Of a DNA stretch of 5,930 nucleotides, positions 1 through 5,018 are shown one piece after another. Below the pieces are notes generated by a model, which had not been told where the DNA came from, ran no database searches, and saw only the letters and a list, made by a program, of their open reading frames with translations. Within the stretch, counting starts at the first letter, position 1. Every line of letters starts with the position of its first letter. A program made the translations under genes and the position numbers. The DNA comes from Rhodospirillales bacterium (GTDB lineage: Bacteria; Pseudomonadota; Alphaproteobacteria; Rhodospirillales; Casp-alpha2): contig JABJOR010000347.1 of the NCBI GenBank assembly GCA_018664265.1, positions 1-5,930 on the forward strand, given 5' to 3'.

Positions 1-244
1 ATTTACACATTGATCCGCCAACGTCCTCCAACGCCATTATGCAGAGGGCTTTGACCCTACTGCGGAGAGAACAGTGAACCCGATAGGTGCAGCACAGAGT
101 GCTTGACTTCCAAGCCCGAGTTAGAGAACAGCCTGGGTCATCAGCAGCCTACTTCGCAGCTATCATTTCACGTCCGCTTTAACCCTGAAAGCTGACAACA
201 ATTGTTTATTCGATCGATCTCACAAATATTGAATAACTCCCCTA
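1..244. other. Non-coding flank downstream of the chimeric tni ORF
   Basis: No frame on either strand gives a convincing protein here. The longest plus-strand opening (about 55-195) translates to low-complexity, non-protein-like sequence and has no start with a ribosome binding site. The only structure I see is an imperfect inverted repeat at 172-196. I looked for a transposon end (TG...CA, or repeats matching those at 4936-4998) near the tniQ stop. A TGACA at 193-197 is the only hint, and it has no supporting repeat or target duplication. The segment is either old flanking DNA or the decayed end of the element. Confidence 0.5.
172..196. repeat. Imperfect 9-bp inverted repeat (hairpin)
   Basis: GTCCGCTTT (172-180) faces AAAGCTGAC (188-196) across a 7-base spacer; eight of nine positions pair. 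There is no T-run on either side that would make it an intrinsic terminator for the minus-strand ORF ending at 245. It resembles intergenic palindromes of the GTCCGCTTT...AAAGCGGAC type scattered in many proteobacterial genomes. That resemblance is from memory and was not tested by a search. Confidence 0.35.
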
Positions 245-1750
245 TCAATCAGCCTTCAGCTTCTTCAAATACGGCAACACCTCTTTCCGAATGTAGAAAT
301 ACTGCCGGCTACCGTCGACTGTCGGTCCTGTGACAGGTTGTATCCCTTCAGACTTAAGTAAGAGAACAGCGGCCTTTGATGATGTGTTCATGCAGAGGGC
401 TAATTCTGTAGACAAAGCGTATGTCTTTAGAAATTGCTCCATAGAATCAATTGATATTAATTTTCTTGGCCTTCCAGCAGAATTAACAATCATCGTTTTC
501 AGGAAACGGTGTCTAACCAAATCCCTGACGGCTTCTTCATTCAAATGCATTTGGTGTGCAGCTTTTTGAATGGGTAAAGCCCAATCAATTGTCCGACTTG
601 TTTTGTTAAGATATTCGAACATTGTATCCTTACGAAAACAGAGACTCTGAATGCCATTTTTACACGGCTGTTTACAAGATGCCCTAAGGGAACCAGAAAA
701 CAGCGCCTTTATGATCTCAGAGAGCTTAATGCCTTTTGCAGATGCTGAGCGGAGAACCTTTCCCATTTCAATCTCATCCGGTTTAATTTTCCGGACCGGA
801 AGATTACTGAAAAGCGCTATAGATAATTGCATTATGTGATCATGCTCAAATACCCAAAGCGTTGATCCATCAATTGGTGGGCCTTTGACAGCTTTGATAA
901 CACCTTCTTTTACCAATAGATTAAATGGTTTCTTAGAAAGACCTAATTTTTCTCGCACCTCTTTGGTCGTTATCAAATTGTTTCTACTGTTGCGGTAGTT
1001 CTCCAAATCACCCTGGGCAATCAAGGTAAACATCCGCCCATTCACAGTTTTGCACTCTGCTTCTAAATCACCTCGTAGAATATCTTTTTTAATGATTGAG
1101 GGATGAACTTCAATCTTTAGGGCTGCTTCCGCCAAGCTGAGATATCGTCGATCTTCTTGGCTGTAGGTATCAATTTTTTTATTCTTCGTATTGAGAATGC
1201 CCCCATCCCAGTATTGATGAAGATAATTTGAGAACGCTGTTTTAACAGCACTCAAACTGGATGCTTCCAGGCTCTTCCCATATAGGCCAGAATAGAAAGA
1301 CTGAAATTCTGCTTCAAGTCCTGTTCGAGATGTATTATTTCCCGCATGATGCCGAATGCTATCGAGCAAGGTATTAAACGAGTTAGGCCAATCGAAAAGA
1401 GAAGACGATACCCTTTCAAAGACTTCTTCAGAAGCTCCAGAGGCAAGCTTATAGAGCATTTGCCGACCCGTACCGCGACCTTGCCCAGACATATAAACGG
1501 CGAGAAAGAGTAGATGATTTATATGCTCACTGAGATCCATGGACTTGAATGGCTCAGGCATTTCGTTTGAACTCACGGCCTCTCCATTATCATGTAGTAA
1601 TTGTTCTATGTGCTTGCACACAGCTATCGCCTGGTTACTTGCTGATTTTGTAGAAATTTTCGTTAAATCCTGGCCACAATCACATCGCCCTAGCTCTGCT
1701 CGCTTCCAATGCAATGCCTTCCGGCAGTTAGGGCAATGATCTGCTAGATA
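245..1750 (-). pseudogene. tniQ: TniQ/TnsD-type transposon targeting protein, 3' two thirds
   Basis: Residues 166-666 of the chimeric frame. It opens with YLADHCPNCRKALHW...GRCDCGQDL, the second zinc-knuckle (Cys171, 174, 188, 190) typical of TniQ/TnsD proteins. The usual first zinc-binding motif and the N-terminal domain are missing. After a helical stretch (about 195-345) comes a pair of small HTH units at about 369-478. A spacer with three Cys (524, 528, 536) follows, then a second HTH pair at about 560-662. The pairs share a signature: EGVIKAVKGPPIDGST against SEGIQPVTGPTVDGSR. In Tn7 and Tni elements this family selects the insertion site and contacts the TnsC/TniB ATPase. With its N-terminus replaced by TniA sequence, that contact is probably lost, while DNA binding through the HTH array could persist. 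The family call is confident; function is doubtful. Confidence 0.82.
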
Positions 1751-2245
1751 CCGATCAATGATAAGGGTAAGGTTAGGTCGGCCAATTAGAATTTCACGCT
1801 GATCATCAAAGATAATAATATCAAGAGGAGTATGGTCAATTTCTACCCGCTCCAATGGCCTTGAAGTTTTGGCACCCAGGCCAACATGTCTTGTTTCTCT
1901 TTTAGCAATACGCTTGCCATATCGACCTTCCAGATATGTATACTTATCGATTTTCTCAATTTCTCTATAGAGAGTTCTCCGGCTGGGAATTGGTAACTGC
2001 ACATGATCTGGCCGCATTGTGTTGAGACGCGTTATCTCAACGACAATAGCAGAGTAAATATCTGAAACTCGCGGTCTGGCAGTGATAAGAAACCGCTCTT
2101 TTATCACTTCACCAATTACTTCGCTAAACAAACATTTGTTCGCCCATCTCAGGTTAGCGTAGAAGAAACAAAACGCCTTATGATGTTGGAAGAGCAAAAA
2201 TCTACGCTTTATGGCGGCGAAGAGGTGAATATTTATTTCGAGCAT
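245..2245 (-). CDS. Chimeric TniA/TnsB-TniQ ORF (transposition gene fusion, probably non-functional)
   Basis: An unbroken 666-codon frame made of three unrelated parts. Residues 1-40 (2245-2126) do not look like protein and lie antisense to a plus-strand coding remnant. Residues 41-165 match the N-terminal part of TniA/TnsB/Mu-type transposases: PIPSRRTLYREI, then RPLERVEIDHTPLD with the first catalytic Asp at D137, then GRPNLTLIIDR. Residues 166-666 match the C-terminal part of TniQ/TnsD: a C171-x2-C174...C188-x-C190 cluster followed by helix-turn-helix units. The second catalytic Asp and the Glu of the DDE triad, the whole TniB ATPase and the TniQ N-terminus are missing, so it cannot act as a transposase. 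The ATG at 2245 has no visible ribosome binding site; a later ATG at M77 is the next candidate. The array order tniA-tniB-tniQ is known from Tn5053/Tn402-type elements, and an internal deletion is my inference. The absence of stops suggests a recent event, or selection on the TniQ part. Confidence 0.8.
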   Translation of the reverse strand: MLEINIHLFAAIKRRFLLFQHHKAFCFFYANLRWANKCLFSEVIGEVIKERFLITARPRVSDIYSAIVVEITRLNTMRPDHVQLPIPSRRTLYREIEKIDKYTYLEGRYGKRIAKRETRHVGLGAKTSRPLERVEIDHTPLDIIIFDDQREILIGRPNLTLIIDRYLADHCPNCRKALHWKRAELGRCDCGQDLTKISTKSASNQAIAVCKHIEQLLHDNGEAVSSNEMPEPFKSMDLSEHINHLLFLAVYMSGQGRGTGRQMLYKLASGASEEVFERVSSSLFDWPNSFNTLLDSIRHHAGNNTSRTGLEAEFQSFYSGLYGKSLEASSLSAVKTAFSNYLHQYWDGGILNTKNKKIDTYSQEDRRYLSLAEAALKIEVHPSIIKKDILRGDLEAECKTVNGRMFTLIAQGDLENYRNSRNNLITTKEVREKLGLSKKPFNLLVKEGVIKAVKGPPIDGSTLWVFEHDHIMQLSIALFSNLPVRKIKPDEIEMGKVLRSASAKGIKLSEIIKALFSGSLRASCKQPCKNGIQSLCFRKDTMFEYLNKTSRTIDWALPIQKAAHQMHLNEEAVRDLVRHRFLKTMIVNSAGRPRKLISIDSMEQFLKTYALSTELALCMNTSSKAAVLLLKSEGIQPVTGPTVDGSRQYFYIRKEVLPYLKKLKAD
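1751..2125 (-). pseudogene. tniA: TniA/TnsB-type DDE transposase, 5'-terminal fragment truncated at both ends
   Basis: Residues 41-165 of the chimeric frame. The region VIKERFLITARPRVSDIYSA followed by PIPSRRTLYREIEK is the helix-turn-helix DNA-binding part that precedes the catalytic core in TniA-like proteins. The first strand of the RNase H fold follows, with EIDHTPLDIIIFDD (catalytic Asp D137) and GRPNLTLIIDRY. In the family the next motif is the SRM.GFY strand, then the second Asp (SDNG.EF type) and the catalytic Glu. None is present, because the sequence switches to TniQ at Y166/L167. The true N-terminus is also absent: upstream of about 2126 the DNA belongs to a plus-strand coding frame. 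A full-length TniA is roughly 550-700 residues, so only about a fifth remains. Confidence 0.82.
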
Positions 2246-2395
2246 TATAAATTCGATCTGGTCAGTGCAAATGCTGTCGGCATAGCATGCGAGGAAGAAG
2301 GCAATGTTCGCCTCCTGGATGGCTTTATGATTCTGAAAGGTGTAGCACCAAAAACCGACAATGCATTTCGAGATCTCCTATCTGCGATCGACTAG
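2126..2395 (+). pseudogene. C-terminal remnant of an unidentified plus-strand gene
   Basis: The plus-strand frame from about 2126 to the TAG at 2393-2395 reads like genuine protein (about 89 residues). It begins FVRPSQVSVEETKRL, continues with EEVNIYFEHYKFDLVSANA and CEEEGNVRLLDGFMILKG, and ends AFRDLLSAID. The first ATG pair is at 2180/2183, giving 70-71 codons, with only a weak, distant GAAGAA upstream. Real-looking sequence extends upstream of these ATGs to the point where minus-strand tniA similarity begins. This suggests that the gene was cut there by the transposon rather than starting at 2180. I do not recognise the family. The gene's stop sits directly against an IS110 scrap, and I found no matching 5' half at the left side of the tni block. 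Confidence 0.5.
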
Positions 2396-2565
2396 GGCTT
2401 TACATAATGAGATGGCATCAGCTTGACCTTATGGCCAAGCTCATTGAGTTGCCGCGCCCAATGATGGGCGGTAGCGCACGCTTCCATACCAACCAAGCAG
2501 GATGGTTGTTTTTGAAGAAGGGCAGTACCTGAGCCCTCCTTAACTGACGGCATATGACAATGCTA
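2395..2565 (-). pseudogene. IS110/IS1111-family transposase remnant, frameshifted and truncated at both ends
   Basis: Read on the minus strand, about 2514-2565 gives IVICRQLRRAQVLPFFK and about 2395-2512 gives KQPSCLVGMEACATAHHW followed by ARQLNELGHKVKLMPSHYVKP. Together they match the N-terminal DEDD-domain region of IS1111-type (IS110 family) transposases, whose hallmark is GMEAC..AHHWAREL..LGH.V.LMP..YVK. The two halves are in different frames. The run of five A (plus-strand TTTTT at 2509-2513) should be six, so one base has been lost. The family normally continues past YVKP with a K-rich, NDA.DAEA segment; here a stop follows at once and the DNA becomes the plus-strand gene remnant. Only about 55 of some 340 residues remain and no IS ends are visible. 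It is dead. Confidence 0.78.
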
Positions 2566-2680
2566 CTAGGAATAGGAAACACCGACATCGTTCGCAATGC
2601 TGGCTTGCGATATACATGAATGCACTACATACATTGCAAAATCCCACACAAAGCACCCCTCTCAATACGCTTGTTGCGCT

Positions 2681-2694
2681 TTAATTCTTCAAAG
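2681..2694 (+). promoter_or_regulatory. Degenerate upstream hip operator box (copy 1)
   Basis: TTAATTCTTCAAAG differs at two positions from the two perfect copies at 2721 and 2807. It lies 40 bp upstream of the second copy, on the same strand. It is a candidate accessory HipB binding site and the weakest of the three. Confidence 0.4.
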
Positions 2695-2720
2695 TTGCTG
2701 AATTGTGTCTATTTTATAGA

Positions 2721-2734
2721 TTAATTCATCAAAA
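2721..2734 (+). promoter_or_regulatory. Candidate HipB operator box (copy 2), abutting the -35 region
   Basis: TTAATTCATCAAAA, identical over 14 bases to the copy at 2807-2820. It ends directly at a TTGACA hexamer (2735-2740), so a bound protein would block RNA polymerase. XRE-type antitoxins such as HipB normally repress their own operon through repeated operators. Assigning this box to HipB is inference from repetition and position. Confidence 0.5.
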
Positions 2735-2742
2735 TTGACACT

Positions 2743-2771
2743 TTGCAATATCATTAAAAATATGATATAAC
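2743..2771 (+). promoter_or_regulatory. Putative sigma-70 promoter of hipBA
   Basis: TTGCAA (2743-2748) and TATAAC (2766-2771) are 17 bp apart, giving a standard spacing and a start point near 2778. An alternative pairing is the consensus -35 TTGACA (2735-2740) with TATGAT (2761-2766), but its spacer is 20 bp. The surrounding DNA is strongly AT-rich. The promoter sits between the two perfect operator boxes, as expected for an autorepressed toxin-antitoxin operon. Confidence 0.5.
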
Positions 2772-2776
2772 ACCTC

Positions 2777-2795
2777 ATAATTGAAGAATAATTGA
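2777..2795 (+). repeat. ATAATTGA direct pair with an inverted operator-like half
   Basis: ATAATTGA occurs at 2777-2784 and again at 2788-2795, 11 bp apart. TTGAAGAATAA within it (2781-2791) is close to the reverse complement of the TTAATTCTTCAA box, lacking one base. It lies at or just after the predicted transcription start, so it may be a further, oppositely oriented contact for the repressor. AT-rich DNA makes chance matches likely. Confidence 0.3.
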
Positions 2796-2806
2796 TAAAA
2801 GCATCA

Positions 2807-2820
2807 TTAATTCATCAAAA
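2807..2820 (+). promoter_or_regulatory. Candidate HipB operator box (copy 3), just before the hipB ribosome binding site
   Basis: TTAATTCATCAAAA, a perfect copy of the box at 2721-2734, lies 86 bp downstream of that copy. It is in the predicted leader, immediately before the AAGAGAAG ribosome binding site of hipB. Boxes on both sides of the promoter would fit cooperative or looping repression by HipB with HipA. Confidence 0.5.
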
Positions 2821-2830
2821 GAGAAGCATT

Positions 2831-3220
2831 ATGGAAATTGATAACATACTTACTGATGAGACTGTCCTGTTGGAATTAGGTGAACGCCTATCGAAGCGTC
2901 GGTTGCTCCTAGGCCTTAAACAAACTGAGCTAGCCAACAAATCGGGCGTGTCCAGGAGCACTGTTGAAAGGGTCGAGAACGGCCACTCTGTTCAGCTGAC
3001 AAACCTCATACGGCTCTTACGTGGTCTAGAAATGATCAGCAGACTGGATCTTCTTATTCCTGCTTCGCAGACAAGCCCTATTGAACTTCTGAAGTATAAA
3101 GGGAAAGAAAGAAAACGGGCATCATCTAAAAGCAATTTGCTGCTCCTATCACCATCCGAGAATAAAGGGCGTCCCTTTACGTGGGGAGATTCAAAATCAG
3201 ATGGGGAAGATCAGTCATGA
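2831..3220 (+). CDS. hipB: HipB-like XRE-family antitoxin and autorepressor
   Basis: A 129-residue protein. A helix-turn-helix of the Cro/CI (XRE) type spans about residues 17-72: ERLSKRRLLLGLKQTELANK then SGVSRSTVERVENG, with the turn at SGVS and the recognition helix starting at SRSTVERVE. The tail (SPIELLKYKGKERKRAS, about 82-98) is a conserved-looking feature of longer HipB-type antitoxins; E. coli HipB is only 88 residues. I chose ATG 2831 because AAGAGAAG (2819-2826) is well placed. An in-frame TTG at 2792 would start inside the promoter and operator region. Its stop overlaps the hipA start (ATGA at 3217-3220), implying translational coupling. By family knowledge HipB dimers neutralise HipA and bind the operon's operators. 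The repeated boxes at 2721 and 2807 are the likely sites. Confidence 0.88.
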   Translation: MEIDNILTDETVLLELGERLSKRRLLLGLKQTELANKSGVSRSTVERVENGHSVQLTNLIRLLRGLEMISRLDLLIPASQTSPIELLKYKGKERKRASSKSNLLLLSPSENKGRPFTWGDSKSDGEDQS

Positions 3221-4554
3221 CAACAGTTGCCGAAGTCAGATTATGGGGTACGTCGATCGGCGCTGTTTCCATAGATAGCGGGACAGCAGCTGCAACTGCT
3301 GTTGCTGACTTTGAATATGATTCCAGTTTCCTTGCTTCCGGTATTCAGGTCTCGCCCATAGCAATGCCCCTGCCCTCGTCTCCTGCACATGTCTACTCAT
3401 TTGGCAATCTGAGCCCACAGTCCTTTCATGGATTACCTGGTTTGCTCGCCGACAGCTTGCCGGACAAATTTGGCAATGCCCTGATCGATGCCTGGCTGGC
3501 CACGCAGGGTCGATTGCCGGAAAGTTTCGACGCTGTTGAGAGGCTTTGTTACACTGGCACACGTGGAATGGGCGCCCTGGAATTTACTCCAGCACTTGGG
3601 CCAAAGCCTCGTAAATCCAAAAAGATAAAGATTGATGCTCTTGTGGATCTGGCTTCAGAGGTCCTGTCACATCGAAATGACCTACAGGTAACATTTGCAG
3701 ATAAAGACAAAGAAGACTCACTAAAAGAGATCTTGCGTGTTGGCACGTCTGCCGGCGGCGCGCGCGCCAAAGCCATTATTGCCTGGAATGAAAAAACCAA
3801 TGAAGTGCGATCCGGACAGATCGATGTTCCTCCCGAGTTTAGTTACTGGCTTCTAAAATTTGATGGCGTGAAAGACAACAAGGATAAGGAAATTGCTGAC
3901 CCTGAAGGGTTTGGTGCCATTGAGTACGCATATTACAAGATGGCCGAAAAGGCAGGCATCAAAATGAATGAATGCCGATTAATGGAGGAGAATGGCCGTC
4001 GTCATTTCATGACCAGGCGATTTGATCGTTTGATGAATGGTGAAAAGTTACATATGCAGTCACTGGGCGGCATGGCACATTTTGATTTCAATATGGCCGG
4101 TGCCTATAGCTACGAGCAGGCATTTCTCGTTATGCGCCAACTCGGATTGCCATTGAGTGATATTGAAGAACAATTTCGCAGGATGGTTTTTAACATTGTG
4201 GCCCGTAACCAGGATGATCATGTGAAGAATATTGCCTTTCTGATGAACCAGGCTGGCCAGTGGTCACTGTCGCCTGCTTACGATCTGACGTACAGCTACA
4301 ATTCTAAAGGTGATTGGACAAATAAACACCAGATGTCTCTAAATAATAAAAGGGATAATTTCACGATTGAAGATCTGCGTGCCGTGGCAAAGGGCGCTTC
4401 CATGAAACGCGGTCTTGCTGATTCAATTTATGACCAGGTCAAGGATGCTGTGAGGCAATGGGAGACAATTGCTTCTGACATCGATGTCATGCCAGAATGG
4501 ATAACACAAATCAGTAATAACTTGCGATTGTCCTTCGCAGACGACGATTCCTGA
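3217..4554 (+). CDS. hipA: HipA-like serine/threonine kinase toxin
   Basis: A 445-residue protein, close to E. coli HipA (440). The N-subdomain carries FGNLSPQSFHGLPGLLADSL, then LPDKFGNALIDAWL and YTGTRGMGALEF, typical of the HipA N-terminal domain. The Ser loop is VGTSAGGARAK (175-185), where S178 aligns with the autophosphorylated Ser150 of E. coli HipA. The kinase core shows WLLKFDG (211-217) and TRRFDR (266-271). The catalytic loop is NQDDHVKN (331-338, likely catalytic D333) and the metal-binding site is SPAYDLT (D356). All key residues are present, so it looks active. HipA kinases phosphorylate translation factors (glutamyl-tRNA synthetase in E. coli) and induce dormancy; the target here is unknown. 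I prefer ATG 3217, which overlaps the hipB stop and has GGGGAAG at 3203-3209. An in-frame ATG at 3181 adds 12 residues inside hipB without a better site. Confidence 0.93.
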   Translation: MTTVAEVRLWGTSIGAVSIDSGTAAATAVADFEYDSSFLASGIQVSPIAMPLPSSPAHVYSFGNLSPQSFHGLPGLLADSLPDKFGNALIDAWLATQGRLPESFDAVERLCYTGTRGMGALEFTPALGPKPRKSKKIKIDALVDLASEVLSHRNDLQVTFADKDKEDSLKEILRVGTSAGGARAKAIIAWNEKTNEVRSGQIDVPPEFSYWLLKFDGVKDNKDKEIADPEGFGAIEYAYYKMAEKAGIKMNECRLMEENGRRHFMTRRFDRLMNGEKLHMQSLGGMAHFDFNMAGAYSYEQAFLVMRQLGLPLSDIEEQFRRMVFNIVARNQDDHVKNIAFLMNQAGQWSLSPAYDLTYSYNSKGDWTNKHQMSLNNKRDNFTIEDLRAVAKGASMKRGLADSIYDQVKDAVRQWETIASDIDVMPEWITQISNNLRLSFADDDS

Positions 4555-4576
4555 GTGTTGAGAAGAGTTTCCAACT

Positions 4577-4747
4577 ATGACCAAACCAGATATGACACAA
4601 GACGAAATTGATAGATCGAGCTTTGAATTATTCAAGAAGGCCTATGACGCTAGAAATGCTAGAGATCCTATTAAGGAGCTCATAATCAGGCGTGAAATGA
4701 TTAGTTTTGATGTCGGGAAGATGGCGTGTGTTCCTTGGAAAAGGTGA
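4577..4747 (+). CDS. Small unknown ORF, possible third gene of the hipBA operon
   Basis: A 56-residue ORF starting MTKPDMTQDEIDRSSFELFK, continuing KAYDARNARDPIKELIIRR and ending GKMACVPWKR. It begins 22 bases after the hipA stop, and GAGAAGAG (4560-4567) is spaced well for initiation at ATG 4577. It is hydrophilic, rich in charged residues and probably helical in its first 40 residues. It has no signal peptide, membrane segment or motif that I recognise. A candidate terminator follows its stop. Same strand, short gap, good ribosome binding site and protein-like composition support a real gene. It could also be a truncated 5' end of a longer cargo gene, since the last ten residues look less ordered. 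No function can be assigned. Confidence 0.5.
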   Translation: MTKPDMTQDEIDRSSFELFKKAYDARNARDPIKELIIRREMISFDVGKMACVPWKR

Positions 4748-4765
4748 ACTCTTCATATTACATAC

Positions 4766-4791
4766 AACTATTAGCGTCCTGAATAGTTTTT
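4766..4791 (+). terminator. Candidate intrinsic terminator of the hip operon
   Basis: AACTATTAG (4766-4774) can pair with CT plus AATAGTT (4779-4788) across a CGTC loop with one bulged G, followed by a T-tract (4787-4791). It lies about 20 bases after the small ORF and would end a hipB-hipA-ORF transcript. The stem is AT-rich and the T-tract short, so strength is uncertain. Confidence 0.4.
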
Positions 4792-4935
4792 GCTCATATG
4801 AATTGATACATGACAACTCTGAGATGGCGTTTCCATTTCCATAAGTTCTCAAATTCCAAAATCCAAGTTGAGTATGGATTTCTTCTATAATCGTTGATTA
4901 AGTGAAAATTTGAAGTATATTTTGCACAGCTCAGC
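4792..4935. other. Non-coding AT-rich spacer between the hip operon and the repeat cluster
   Basis: No frame with a credible start and protein-like composition is seen on either strand. The only structure is a weak 7-bp inverted repeat (AAATCCA 4859-4865 with TGGATTT 4875-4881) with a 9-base loop and no T-run. It may be remnant sequence of the inserted element. Confidence 0.45.
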
Positions 4936-4998
4936 ATTCGCGTTTTATGTGTCACAAAATTCGCGTTTTATATGTCAAGATTCGCGTTTTATGTGTCA
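4936..4998 (+). repeat. Three tandem 19-bp direct repeats beside gyrB (candidate transposon-end protein binding sites)
   Basis: ATTCGCGTTTTATGTGTCA occurs at 4936-4954 and 4980-4998 with perfect identity. A copy at 4959-4977 has one change (ATATGTCA). Start-to-start distances are 23 and 21 bp, about two helical turns, so a protein would sit on one face of the DNA. Every copy ends in TGTCA, and read from the gyrB side the cluster begins TGACACATAAAACGCGAAT. Mu/Tn7/Tn5053/IS21-type elements carry such multiple transposase-binding repeats at ends that finish TG...CA. This is therefore my leading interpretation, with regulatory sites as the alternative. No further copy was found elsewhere in the window. 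Confidence 0.8.
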
Positions 4999-5018
4999 AT
5001 TCACACCCGACAAATCCA

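Noticed and set aside
55..195. Open plus-strand frame in the left flank as the missing 5' half of the gene remnant at 2126-2395
   Set aside because: Its translation is not protein-like, it lacks a start with a ribosome binding site, and it ends in the hairpin. Nothing links it to the downstream fragment.
391..402. Shared TGCAGAGGGCT between about 40-50 and 391-402 as a repeat
   Set aside because: It is a single 11-base match, one copy lying inside the tniQ coding sequence, with no flanking similarity. Chance is the simplest explanation.
193..2134. Terminal inverted repeats and target duplication bounding the tni block (TGACA/TGTTTATT at 193-210 against AAACAAACA at 2126-2134)
   Set aside because: Only five or six bases match, and the 5-base flanks on the two sides differ under every alignment tried. 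Such short AT-rich matches are expected by chance.
2287..2532. Plus-strand 81-codon ORF across the IS remnant
   Set aside because: The minus-strand reading of 2395-2532 clearly matches an IS1111 transposase, and the 5' part overlaps the better plus-strand frame ending at 2395.
3236..3562. Minus-strand 108-codon ORF inside hipA
   Set aside because: It is a shadow of hipA, whose frame carries clear family motifs. The antisense translation is low-complexity and has no ribosome binding site.
4859..4881. Hairpin AAATCCA/TGGATTT as a terminator for gyrB or the hip operon
   Set aside because: Seven mostly A-T pairs with a 9-base loop and no T-run on either strand; too weak to call.
4936..4998. CRISPR array
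   Set aside because: There are only three 19-bp units, the 2-4 bp gaps between them are too short to be spacers, and no cas genes are nearby.
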